The position numbers and the translations under genes are program-made. A stretch of 49,647 bases of DNA from Bacilli bacterium (GTDB lineage Bacteria > Bacillota_I > Bacilli_A > RF39 > UBA660). The stretch lies in contig JAGARQ010000046.1 in the NCBI GenBank assembly GCA_017622175.1, forward strand, positions 1 to 49,647. Direction: 5' to 3'. The notes beneath the pieces were generated by a model. That model was not told where the DNA came from. It saw only the letters and a list, made by a program, of their open reading frames with translations, and ran no database searches. Position 1 is the first letter of the stretch. Every line of letters begins with the position of its first letter. This document shows positions 24,157-32,457 of this stretch, in pieces.

Positions 24157-25047
24157 TTATTTCATATTTATATTCATATACTCTTTTATAAATTTTATGG
24201 ATGCAGATGTTAGGTAATTAATATCATATATTAAATCTATATCTGTTTTTTGTAATGTTTCTTTAACTGGAACTTTATATAATTCTTTGTTTTCTAATTC
24301 ATATTTAACTAAGTCTTCAATTACATAACCAATGCCTAAATTTCTTTTTACTGCTGCTATGATCATTTCAGTAGTATGGATATTTAAAACATTTTTAACT
24401 TCTGTTTCAGTTTCTTTAAAAACTAAGTCTAGTTTATTTCTATTTTCTGTTTTAGGTATAGGTAATATTAATTGTTCATCTTTTAAATCTTTAACACTTG
24501 TGATATTTCTTTTTTCTTTAGAAATAAAACAATATTTTACACTATCTAATTTTACTGTTGTTTTATTTTTATCTAGATTTTTAAATGGTGGAGTATCAAT
24601 AATAAAATCCACTTCATGAGATTCTAATAAACTTAATAGTTTTGTTGTTGAACCTGTTATTATTGTTACTTCAATATTTGGGTAGTCATTATGAAATTTT
24701 ATTATGTGGTCAAATAAATAGAATGAGCCAATATTTGATGGCATACCAATTGAAAGTTTTCCACGGTCTAGATTATTTGTTTCTAACATTCTTCTTTCTG
24801 CAGTAACTAAACTATTAAAAGATTGTTCTACGAAGAAAAGTAATTCTTCACCTTTTTCGGTTAAGTCTACTCCATTTTTCTTTCTAATAAAAAGTGGTGT
24901 TCCTAGTTCTTCTTCAAGTTTTTTTATTGCTTTACTAATAGCAGACTGAGACATATATGTTTGTTTCGCTGTTTCAGAGAAACTTTTGTATTTAGCTAAT
25001 TCATAAAAAGTTTTATATAAATTTAAATTAATATCTGTTTTAAACAT
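24157..25047 (-). CDS. LysR-family transcriptional regulator, 296 aa
   Basis: The N-terminal winged helix-turn-helix (residues 5-65) reads YKTFYELAKYKSFSETAKQT..SQSAISKAIKKLEEELGTPLFIRKKNGVDLTEKGEEL, a textbook LysR domain. A two-lobed ligand-binding domain (about 90-290) follows. The start is the ATG at 25047, after AAAGGAGAG; a longer in-frame extension lacks a ribosome site and would run into the promoter. It is transcribed from a promoter lying in the terminator of the upstream PRPP synthetase gene. Its targets are unknown. Confidence 0.88.
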   Translation of the reverse strand: MFKTDINLNLYKTFYELAKYKSFSETAKQTYMSQSAISKAIKKLEEELGTPLFIRKKNGVDLTEKGEELLFFVEQSFNSLVTAERRMLETNNLDRGKLSIGMPSNIGSFYLFDHIIKFHNDYPNIEVTIITGSTTKLLSLLESHEVDFIIDTPPFKNLDKNKTTVKLDSVKYCFISKEKRNITSVKDLKDEQLILPIPKTENRNKLDLVFKETETEVKNVLNIHTTEMIIAAVKRNLGIGYVIEDLVKYELENKELYKVPVKETLQKTDIDLIYDINYLTSASIKFIKEYMNINMK

Positions 25048-25071
25048 AGGCACTCTCCTTTGGTGCTCTTT

Positions 25072-25100
25072 ATTATAACATAAGAAAAAAAGATGTACAA
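25072..25100 (-). promoter_or_regulatory. Promoter for the LysR gene, embedded in a terminator
   Basis: TTGTAC (25100..25095) and TATAAT (25077..25072) have a 17-base spacer. The -35 lies in the loop and stem of the upstream gene's terminator, so one sequence ends one unit and starts the next. Confidence 0.6.
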
Positions 25101-25110
25101 TGTACATCTT
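25085..25110 (-). terminator. Terminator after the PRPP synthetase gene
   Basis: AAGATGTACA pairs with TGTACATCTT, then seven T follow on the minus strand. It overlaps the last bases of the gene ending at 25109. Confidence 0.7.
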
Positions 25111-26248
25111 ATTTATCACGTTCAAATTTCTTTTCTATTAATTTTATTGGATATGATTTATCTCTTAAGATTGATGAGATTGACTGATCATTATGAATAC
25201 TATAAATAATTTCTGCTACCATTTTTGAACAATCACATACATGTAACCATTTTGACTCTTTATATTCCTCTGGAATATAAGATAAATTTGTTGTATATAA
25301 TCCATCAAATTTACCTTCTTTATAATATTCTTCGAACTTTTCAATTCCTTTAGTGAATAATGTATATGTTGTCATTAAGTAGATGTATTTTACTCCACGT
25401 TTTTTTAATTCGTCTATTACATCAAACATAGATCCACCACTTGAAATCATATCATCACTGACTATGGCTGTATAGCCATCTAGTTCTTCATTACCACAGT
25501 AATCATGGGCAATTACTGGATATTTTCCATCTACCAGGTTATTATAGTCTCTTTGTTTTATGAAACTACCTGCTTCTCTATGTATATATTTTGAGTTAAA
25601 TGAATTTAAGTAGACATTTCTTCTTCCTGTTGCGCCATTATCTGGTGCGACAAATACTATTTTCTTTAATCTGTTCATGCTCATGTCGTTAATAAAACTT
25701 TCAAGAATGGTATTTGTTGGGAAGAAGTTATCAAATTCCATATTTTGAATGGCATGTTCTACTCCTTGATCATGAGCATCAAATGTTATAAAACTTTTTA
25801 TTCCACTTGTTGTATCTATTTCATGAAGCATTCTTCCACACATTAAGTTTTCTCTTGTATTTCTTCTGTGTTGTCTTCCAGCATATAATAGTGGCATAAT
25901 TATATTTATGTTTTTAGCATGACAATTACATGCGCCTATTCCATCTTTTAGTTCCATGAATAAATCATTAGGACTGGTATGGTTTATGAATCCATGCATT
26001 TTATATTCAATTGAATAATTTCCAACATCTGTTAACATAAACATGTCTTTTCCTCTTACTGTTTCTTCTATTTCAACTTTGAAGTGACCATCTTCAAAGA
26101 AGTTTTCTTTGATTGGAACAATAAAAGTATATTTTTCTTTATCAAGTTTATACATTTCAAGTAAGTGTTCATCAATTTTGTTTCCTAAATCTGTGGCACT
26201 TTTAAATACCATTAATCTTAAATCTTTTTTTTCTACTTGTTTTTTCAT
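25109..26248 (-). CDS. Divergent ribose-phosphate pyrophosphokinase, 379 aa
   Basis: It should make PRPP from ribose 5-phosphate and ATP. Supporting motifs are YAGRQHRRNTRENLMCGRML (about 120-140, the ATP-loop region), SFITFDAHDQGVEHAI (about 150-165, the ribose-phosphate DxHxxxxQ block), a partial flexible-loop FIKQRDY (about 227), and the PRPP loop AIVSDDMISSGGSMFDV (about 261-277). It is about 60 residues longer than usual Prs (about 315), mostly from an N-terminal region, and the PRPP loop has SSGG in place of the usual TAGT. It may be a second, specialised Prs. AGGAG precedes the ATG. Confidence 0.8.
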   Translation of the reverse strand: MKKQVEKKDLRLMVFKSATDLGNKIDEHLLEMYKLDKEKYTFIVPIKENFFEDGHFKVEIEETVRGKDMFMLTDVGNYSIEYKMHGFINHTSPNDLFMELKDGIGACNCHAKNINIIMPLLYAGRQHRRNTRENLMCGRMLHEIDTTSGIKSFITFDAHDQGVEHAIQNMEFDNFFPTNTILESFINDMSMNRLKKIVFVAPDNGATGRRNVYLNSFNSKYIHREAGSFIKQRDYNNLVDGKYPVIAHDYCGNEELDGYTAIVSDDMISSGGSMFDVIDELKKRGVKYIYLMTTYTLFTKGIEKFEEYYKEGKFDGLYTTNLSYIPEEYKESKWLHVCDCSKMVAEIIYSIHNDQSISSILRDKSYPIKLIEKKFERDK

Positions 26249-26277
26249 ATTAACTCCTCTACTTTAATTTTTTTCAG

Positions 26278-26309
26278 CAAAAAAAGACAATTCACTAAAG
26301 AATTCTCTT
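26278..26309 (-). terminator. Terminator overlapping the end of the 131-aa gene
   Basis: AGAGAATTC pairs imperfectly with GAATTGTCT across TTTAGT, followed by seven T on the minus strand. Confidence 0.55.
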
Positions 26310-26690
26310 TCTGTACTCCGCCTTGATTAAATATTTTCCACCCTTACCTCTATCTAGTCCGTGTTCTTCTTCAAATTGACATAAAACTTCATTAATGTGT
26401 TGTAGGTTTTCTGGGTCTAAAAAACCTTTGATATTCATATCAACCATTTCACTCGTAATAAAGCAAAATTTTTCGTAGTCAACTGCTTCGATTAAATGTA
26501 AGTATGGATGAGAGGTATCCCCATTTAAAATAGCACCATTCCATCTTGCATAAGGGCCACCTTTTCGGTTTGGTATTATTAAATGATGAAATGTTGCTAT
26601 ATCTTCTTCGTTTAAATGGAAACCCATAAAGTCACATTCTAACTCTTTGATCTTATAGTCTTGGATCATTAGTTTAGTAACTTGCTTCAT
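26295..26690 (-). CDS. Small protein with a His/Asn pattern, 131 aa (possible HNH-like fold)
   Basis: The core reads DIATFHHLIIPNRKGGPYAR, then WNGAILNGDTSHPYLHLIEA: an HH pair, a conserved-looking N, and two further His about 25-30 residues on. This spacing resembles HNH-type nuclease or zinc folds, but no Cys metal knuckle is present, so the assignment is tentative. GAGGTGA precedes the ATG, and an extended -10 (TTGCTATAAT, 26719..26711) lies upstream. It is a single-gene unit with its own terminator. Small size and cytoplasmic location are likely. Confidence 0.45.
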   Translation of the reverse strand: MKQVTKLMIQDYKIKELECDFMGFHLNEEDIATFHHLIIPNRKGGPYARWNGAILNGDTSHPYLHLIEAVDYEKFCFITSEMVDMNIKGFLDPENLQHINEVLCQFEEEHGLDRGKGGKYLIKAEYRKRIL

Positions 26691-26769
26691 AGGCTCACCT
26701 CTATATTTTGATTATAGCAATATTTTATATCTTTGTGATTAGTAAAATTTTTTTTAGACAGTATTTTAC

Positions 26770-26797
26770 AAAAAAAAGAAAATAGTTTTCTATTTTC
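26770..26797 (-). terminator. Terminator after the kinase-fold gene
   Basis: GAAAATAG pairs with CTATTTTC across AAAA, then eight T follow on the minus strand. Confidence 0.75.
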
Positions 26798-26801
26798 TTT
26801 T

Positions 26802-27548
26802 TTATTCAAAATCCATAACATTTATCCATTTACTTAAGAATTCTTGTTCTTCAGGAATGTTCTTAGTCATTTGTGTTGCGGCAACAATTGGTATCCATCT
26901 TTGAATATGACTTTTTTCTATACCACTTTTTTCTGCAAAAAGATTTAAGTATTTTTCTGCTAATTCTTCTTGCTTATCTATTGAGAATAATAAATAAGTT
27001 CTAGCAGCATCTGCGGATGCATTTCCTTGTGTAACATGAGCCCAGTCAATTACATAAACTGCTCCATCTTCTTTTACAATTACGTTACTTGGATGATAAT
27101 CTCCATGACATAGTTTTTGGTGATTTTTCATTCCTTGTAATCTTTGAAGTAATTCGTATTTTGTATTTTCATCGATGTTTGTTGCATTTTCTAATTTTCT
27201 TGTAAATTTTTCTTTAATTCTATTTAGTAATGGAACTTCATTTTCTAGAATCGCTAGTTGAACATCTACAAATAAGTTTAAATACTTATCAATATTTTCA
27301 GAATCTTCTTTCATTAATTCTGAAATTGTTTTTCCCTCAATTTTTTCTGATATAATAGCCCATCTATTTTCAATTTTTCCTACTTCTATTAGTTTTGGAA
27401 CATTTAAATTCGAATATTCTTCTACTCTTGATTGATTAAGCGCTTCATTCAAAATATCAGATTGGGAATGTCCTTCATTATATAATTTTACTATTGTATT
27501 TTTATCTGCAAATATTTCTTTATTTTTTCTTTTAGCAATTAACTCCAT
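26802..27548 (-). CDS. Aminoglycoside phosphotransferase-fold kinase, 248 aa
   Basis: The APH/choline-kinase fold is shown by the catalytic loop LCHGDYHPSNVIVKEDG (about 150-166, with HGDxHxxN) and the metal motif VYVIDWAHVTQGN (about 169-181). The substrate may be a small alcohol or sugar rather than an antibiotic; this family is broad. ATG 27548 is chosen because GGAGG lies at the right distance. That ribosome site is inside the last codons of adhE, and only one base separates the genes, so translation is coupled to adhE. Confidence 0.8.
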   Translation of the reverse strand: MELIAKRKNKEIFADKNTIVKLYNEGHSQSDILNEALNQSRVEEYSNLNVPKLIEVGKIENRWAIISEKIEGKTISELMKEDSENIDKYLNLFVDVQLAILENEVPLLNRIKEKFTRKLENATNIDENTKYELLQRLQGMKNHQKLCHGDYHPSNVIVKEDGAVYVIDWAHVTQGNASADAARTYLLFSIDKQEELAEKYLNLFAEKSGIEKSHIQRWIPIVAATQMTKNIPEEQEFLSKWINVMDFE

Positions 27549-27549
27549 A

Positions 27550-30153
27550 CTACTTACCTCCATAATATGCATTTAAATACATTTGTTTTATTTCTGATAG
27601 TAATGGTAAGCGAGGATTTGCACCTGTACATTGGTCATCAAATGCTTGTTCTGTCATTTCATCTAATGTTTCTAAGAAAGCATTTTCATCAATATTATAA
27701 TCTTTAATTGTTTTCTTGATACCAATTCTTTCTTTTAAATCATTAATTGCTTTTATTAAGTTTTCTACTTTTTCTTCATCTGTTCTTCCATCTAAGTTTA
27801 AGCTTTCAGCAATTTCTGCATATCTTCTTAGTGTATGTGGATGATCGTATTGTGGGAATGTTCCCATTTTTGTTGGAACTTCTGATGAATTAAATCTAAT
27901 TACTTCTTCAATCATTAAAGCATTAGCAATTCCATGAGGTAAATGATGGAACGCTCCTAGTTTATGTGCCATTGAGTGACATACTCCTAAGAAGGCATTG
28001 GCAAAAGCCATACCTGCCATTGTAGCTGCATTAGCCATCTTTTCTCTTGCTTCTGGATCATTTGGTCCATTATCATAGGCTCTTGGTAAGTAAGCAAAAA
28101 TTGTTTTTAATGATTGAATGGCAAGACCATCTGTATAGTCTGTTGCCATCATTGATGCATATGCTTCAAGGGCATGTGTTACAGCATCAATTCCAGATGC
28201 AGATGTTAATCCCTTTGGAGCATTCATCATTGTGTTAGCATCAACAATAGCCATATTTGGCATAAGTTCATAATCAGCTAGTGGATATTTTGTACCTGTT
28301 TTTTCATCAGTAATTACTGCGAATGGTGTAACTTCTGAACCTGTTCCGGCAGAAGTTGGTACAGCGATAAAGTATGCTTTTTCACCCATTTTAGGGAATG
28401 TGTATACTCTTTTTCTGATATCCATAAATCTCATTGCCATATCCATGAAATCTACTTCTGGATGTTCATACATTACCCACATAATCTTAGCAGCGTCCAT
28501 TGCAGAACCACCACCAATTGCAATGATACAATCTGGATTAAACATATTCATTGCTTTTGTACCTTCAATAGCACATGCTAGAGTTGGATCTGGTTCAACA
28601 TTAGAGAATGTTGTATAAGCAATTCCCATCTCTTCTAATTTATCAGTAATTGGTTTTGTATATCCATTTTCAAAAAGGAATGTATCTGTAACAATAAATA
28701 CTTTCTTTTTATTTAATACTGTTTTTAATTCTTCTAGGGCAACTTGTAGACAACCTCTTTTTATATAAACCTTTTCAGGTGCTCTAAACCATAACATATT
28801 TTCTCTCCTCTCGGCTACTGTTTTTACATTTAATAGTTGTTTAATTCCAACGTTTTCTGAAACAGAGTTTCCACCCCATGAACCACAACCAAGTGTTAAT
28901 GATGGGGTTAACTTAAAGTTATATAAATCTCCAATACCACCTTGTGATGATGGAGTATTAATTAAAACACGACATGTTTTCATACTATTATAGAACTTTT
29001 CCTGTTTTTCTTTTTCAGTAAGTGGATTTATATATAATGATGAAGTATGACCAAGGCCCCCATCGTCAATTAGTTGACGTGCTTTTTCTACTGCTTCATC
29101 AAAATTATTTGCTTTATACATAGCAAGAACTGGAGATAATTTTTCATGGGCAAATTCTTCAGATAGGGCAACTGATTCTACTTCTCCAATTAGAATCTTT
29201 GCATTTTCTGGAACTGTTATTCCTGCAAGATTTCCAATTGTATGAGCGGTTTGTCCAACTATTTTGGCATTTAGTGCTCCATTAATAATAATTGTCTTTC
29301 TGACTTTTTCTAGTTCATCTTCATTTAAGAAATAGCAACCTCTTTTTTGAAATTCAGCTTTAACCTTATTATAGATATTATCTAGAACAATAACTGATTG
29401 TTCTGAAGCACAAATCATTCCATTATCAAATGTTTTTGAGTGAATGATTGAGTTTACTGCTAAAATTATATCTGCTGAATCATCTATAATTGCTGGAGTG
29501 TTTCCTGCTCCTACTCCTAATGCTGGTTTTCCACTTGAGTAAGCTGATTTTACCATCCCTGGTCCACCTGTTGCTAAAATTGTATCTACTGAGTGCATTA
29601 AGTGGTTTGTTAAATCTAGTGATGGTACATCTATCCAAGAAATTATTCCTTCTGGAGCACCTGCTTTAACTGCTGCTTCTAGTACAATTTTTGCTGCTTT
29701 AATTGTAGAATTTTTTGCACGTGGATGCGGACTAATAATAATACCATTTCTTGTTTTTAGTGCTATTAATGTCTTAAAAATAGCAGTTGAAGTTGGATTT
29801 GTAGTTGGAATAACTGCTCCAATAATACCAATAGGCTCTAGGACTTTTTTAATTCCATATGCTGTATCTTCTTCAACTACTCCGCATGTTTTTTCATCAC
29901 GATATTTGTTATAAATATACTCAGAGGCATAATGATTTTTAATTATTTTATCTTCAATTACACCCATACCAGTTTCTTCAACAGCCATTTTAGCAAGTGG
30001 AATTCTTGCTTGATTAGCAGCAATTGCTGCTGCTTTGAATATCTTATCTACTTGTTCTTGTGAATACTTAGAAAATTCTTCTTGTGCTTTTTTTACTTTT
30101 GAAAGAGCATCTTCTAAAGTTTCAATACTATCTACTGTTATATATTCTTTCAT
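27550..30153 (-). CDS. adhE: Bifunctional acetaldehyde-CoA/alcohol dehydrogenase
   Basis: It converts acetyl-CoA to acetaldehyde and then ethanol, recycling NADH in fermentation. The N-terminal aldehyde dehydrogenase (about 1-430) carries the catalytic Cys in NGMICASEQS (about 243), and the C-terminal iron alcohol dehydrogenase (about 450-867) has GGGSAMDAAK and iron ligands in SMAHKLGAFHHLPHGIANA (about 720-740). At 867 aa it is full length. ATG 30153 follows GGAGG; an upstream TTG has no ribosome site. No clear Rex operator was found. This supports an anaerobic ethanol-forming life style. Confidence 0.95.
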   Translation of the reverse strand: MKEYITVDSIETLEDALSKVKKAQEEFSKYSQEQVDKIFKAAAIAANQARIPLAKMAVEETGMGVIEDKIIKNHYASEYIYNKYRDEKTCGVVEEDTAYGIKKVLEPIGIIGAVIPTTNPTSTAIFKTLIALKTRNGIIISPHPRAKNSTIKAAKIVLEAAVKAGAPEGIISWIDVPSLDLTNHLMHSVDTILATGGPGMVKSAYSSGKPALGVGAGNTPAIIDDSADIILAVNSIIHSKTFDNGMICASEQSVIVLDNIYNKVKAEFQKRGCYFLNEDELEKVRKTIIINGALNAKIVGQTAHTIGNLAGITVPENAKILIGEVESVALSEEFAHEKLSPVLAMYKANNFDEAVEKARQLIDDGGLGHTSSLYINPLTEKEKQEKFYNSMKTCRVLINTPSSQGGIGDLYNFKLTPSLTLGCGSWGGNSVSENVGIKQLLNVKTVAERRENMLWFRAPEKVYIKRGCLQVALEELKTVLNKKKVFIVTDTFLFENGYTKPITDKLEEMGIAYTTFSNVEPDPTLACAIEGTKAMNMFNPDCIIAIGGGSAMDAAKIMWVMYEHPEVDFMDMAMRFMDIRKRVYTFPKMGEKAYFIAVPTSAGTGSEVTPFAVITDEKTGTKYPLADYELMPNMAIVDANTMMNAPKGLTSASGIDAVTHALEAYASMMATDYTDGLAIQSLKTIFAYLPRAYDNGPNDPEAREKMANAATMAGMAFANAFLGVCHSMAHKLGAFHHLPHGIANALMIEEVIRFNSSEVPTKMGTFPQYDHPHTLRRYAEIAESLNLDGRTDEEKVENLIKAINDLKERIGIKKTIKDYNIDENAFLETLDEMTEQAFDDQCTGANPRLPLLSEIKQMYLNAYYGGK

Positions 30154-30237
30154 TTTACCCTCCAATAGTATTCCTATTATACTATTTTATTATACTATAA
30201 TATTTTTTAATTTACTAGATATGATGCATGTTTTTAC

Positions 30238-30271
30238 ACAAGAAAAAGATATCTTTTTCGATATCTTTTTT
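30238..30271 (-). terminator. Terminator after the DUF3267-like gene
   Basis: AAAAAGATATC pairs with GATATCTTTTT across a 6-base loop, ending in TTTTTC on the minus strand, just before the adhE upstream region. Confidence 0.7.
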
Positions 30272-30953
30272 ATAAAACTACACTTAGTACTGTCAAGACT
30301 ATAAGAATTGCAAATACGATATAACTTGCTTTGCTTATAGTTACTTTTTTCAAATCATTTCTTGGTACATTTTTTAATGTTTCTATATAGTCAAGTCCAA
30401 AGAATTTTACTTTTATTTCTTTATTTGTATGAATTGCAAATCTAATTGGATTATCAAATTCTGTAAATTCTATTTCTTTTGGAAGAGACATTATATAAAT
30501 AAACATTATAATATCACCTGTTGCTCCTACGATATTCATGATTGCCAAAAATAATAGAAATGGCCATTTAAATATTAAGGCAATTATATATGGAATAATA
30601 CCGATATAGAATAATGGAAACATTAATGAATTAAGAATATTTTTACGAGTTATGTTTTGCTTACATAAACAATATAGAACTCCTTTTTCTAGGTATGATC
30701 CATATACTATATTTTTAAATTTTCCTCCATATATTACATATGCTAAACTATGTAGGAGTTCATGTATTAACATCATTATAATATTGACAAGTATTAGTAA
30801 CATTAGATTTACTTGGTAAAAGTCTGATATTAAGTTTCCTTTATATATAAATGATGTTAATACTATTAATAATATAAAAAATACTATACAAAATAAATTT
30901 AATTTACCAACATTTAGTTCAAATATATGATATTTTTTATTATCCCTTGTCAT
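30270..30953 (-). CDS. Membrane zincin-like protein (DUF3267-like), 227 aa
   Basis: About five membrane segments (near 18-37, 48-72, 103-125, 127-152, 206-226) surround the metalloprotease-like HELLHSLAY motif (about residues 64-72, HExxH). The pattern fits DUF3267, predicted intramembrane zinc peptidases. A possible third ligand is not clear. Its ATG overlaps the stop of the upstream HExxH gene (TAATG), so the two putative metalloproteases are translationally coupled and may cooperate. Confidence 0.65.
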   Translation of the reverse strand: MTRDNKKYHIFELNVGKLNLFCIVFFILLIVLTSFIYKGNLISDFYQVNLMLLILVNIIMMLIHELLHSLAYVIYGGKFKNIVYGSYLEKGVLYCLCKQNITRKNILNSLMFPLFYIGIIPYIIALIFKWPFLLFLAIMNIVGATGDIIMFIYIMSLPKEIEFTEFDNPIRFAIHTNKEIKVKFFGLDYIETLKNVPRNDLKKVTISKASYIVFAILIVLTVLSVVL

Positions 30954-31621
30954 TAATCTGCAAAATATTCCTCATAGTATTGAATTGATTTTGTAAGTAA
31001 GTTTTTACTTAATTCAGTTACTTCGTGAGCATTATGTAGGAATTTTAAGAATCTTTTCTTTCCCATTGTTTCAATTAGATAACTAACCATAATGTAAGCG
31101 TAATCATAACTATCATAATCATGGAATCCAAATTCTTCTTCTAATTCACGCATTTCAGGAATCGGAATTTTATTAATATAGTTTTGTAGTAGCCATTTAA
31201 TACCTTGAGAGTAAGTACCATCTAGGTATTTAGCAATACCTTCACTTAACCATTCTGGTTGTGTTCCGTAGATAGTATGTTCTATGGCATGAATTAATTC
31301 ATGGAATATAACTAAGTCATACTCATCTTTTGACCACTCATTTTCTGTTTCTTCATCTAATGGTTCATAGAAATTAAGTGAGGCATCTTCATCTTTGAAA
31401 CATGCACACATGTAATCAGGATGTTCTTTAAATCCTCTTGCATATAAACCATTTCTTAAAGTTTCCATTGTATCATAAATATAAATAGTATAATTAAATC
31501 TTCCATCATCTTCTACTTCAAAGAAGTCTAATATTTCTTTTTTAGAGTCATTAATTACTCTTTCAACACGCTTTTTATAATCTCTTGAACGATTGGCACA
31601 GATATATTTATTTTCTTTCAT
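30953..31621 (-). CDS. Gluzincin-type metalloprotease-like protein, 222 aa
   Basis: The zinc motif is FHELIHAIEH (about 116-125), followed by PEWLSEGIAKYLDG (about 133-146), where the Glu in the EG pair is the usual third ligand of gluzincins (peptidase MA-like). No signal peptide is seen, so it may act inside the cell. ATG 31621 follows GGGAG; the upstream GTG is rejected. It is overlapped at its stop by the DUF3267-like gene. The substrate is unknown. Confidence 0.7.
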   Translation of the reverse strand: MKENKYICANRSRDYKKRVERVINDSKKEILDFFEVEDDGRFNYTIYIYDTMETLRNGLYARGFKEHPDYMCACFKDEDASLNFYEPLDEETENEWSKDEYDLVIFHELIHAIEHTIYGTQPEWLSEGIAKYLDGTYSQGIKWLLQNYINKIPIPEMRELEEEFGFHDYDSYDYAYIMVSYLIETMGKKRFLKFLHNAHEVTELSKNLLTKSIQYYEEYFAD

Positions 31622-31670
31622 ATAATCACTCCCTATTTTATTCACCTTAATTCTAGCACGTTTTTAATCA

Positions 31671-31982
31671 CTAGAAAAGATTGTTTTTAGTTTGATTTAG
31701 TTTTTTTAGACGTTTTTTTACAAGTAACACTAATTCCATTGAGGCATTAATTTTATTTAAAACTAGTAATGCATCTTGTAGTTTAGTTATTTCTGATAAT
31801 TCTTCTTCATATTTTTTAGCTTCTTCTTCGTAGTTAAAATTATCAATTGGGTTTATTTCTATAAAGTCTTTTATATAGTTTTCTATATCTTTTAAAACAT
31901 AAACTTTTAATGGATAATCATCCATATAAGTTATTCCATAATAACCACCGACAAGATATTTAAATTGATCTTTTAAATCCAT
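31671..31982 (-). CDS. Small hypothetical protein, 103 aa
   Basis: A short aromatic start (MDLKDQFKYLVGGYYG) is followed by a charged, probably coiled-coil region (about 45-103, EEEAKKYEEELSEITKLQ...). AAGGA precedes the ATG, 4 bases after the YbaK-like gene stop, so it is cotranscribed. No family is recognised. Confidence 0.5.
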   Translation of the reverse strand: MDLKDQFKYLVGGYYGITYMDDYPLKVYVLKDIENYIKDFIEINPIDNFNYEEEAKKYEEELSEITKLQDALLVLNKINASMELVLLVKKRLKKLNQTKNNLF

Positions 31983-31986
31983 ATAA

Positions 31987-32457
31987 TCAGTCCTTATATA
32001 TAATGTATTTATGATTTGTATATTCTATAAATTTTATTAAATCTTCAAATAATAGTGACACTGTTTTGGTATTAGTATTTGGATGTACTAATATTTTATT
32101 ATTATTTAGTTCTTGATCTAATATTAGTGTTACTAAGTTTTCTTTATCATTAATAATACTTAGTGGTGTTACACTTCCTGGTTCTAGATTTAATATTACT
32201 TTCAATTCTTCTGGTGTTGCGAATGATAATTTAGATAGTTTTAAATAATTTGCTAATTCTTTTAAATTAGCTCTTTTATTTTCTTCAAGAACAAAAATAT
32301 AATAATTTTTATGTTTATCTTTTAAGAATAAGTTTTTGCAACCTACTCCTTCAATCATGTTTTCTATTTGTTTTGCTTCTTCTACTGTATATACTGCTTG
32401 ATGTGATAGAATTTCATATTTTATATTTAAGTCATTTAATATGTTTAATATATCCAT
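31987..32457 (-). CDS. YbaK/ProX-type aminoacyl-tRNA deacylase domain protein, 156 aa
   Basis: The sequence matches the YbaK/EbsC/PrdX fold: YEILSHQAVYTVEEA (about 13-27), GVGCKNLFLKDKHKNYYIFVL (about 38-58), the FATPEELKVILNLEPGSVTPLSI block (about 79-101). The conserved Lys in the KNLFLKD segment is the likely functional residue. Members free mischarged tRNAs such as Ala- or Cys-tRNA-Pro. Its start overlaps the stop of the CNNM gene (TAATG). Confidence 0.8.
   Translation of the reverse strand: MDILNILNDLNIKYEILSHQAVYTVEEAKQIENMIEGVGCKNLFLKDKHKNYYIFVLEENKRANLKELANYLKLSKLSFATPEELKVILNLEPGSVTPLSIINDKENLVTLILDQELNNNKILVHPNTNTKTVSLLFEDLIKFIEYTNHKYIIYKD

Noticed and set aside
30166-30237. Rex operator before adhE
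   Set aside because: TTGTGTAAAAACATGC is only a half match and not palindromic.
30953-31645. Longer start forms of several genes (for example at 31645, 30165, 23649, 25125, 27572)
   Set aside because: They lack a ribosome site or overlap promoters; the inner ATG with AGGAGG-type spacing was chosen in each case.
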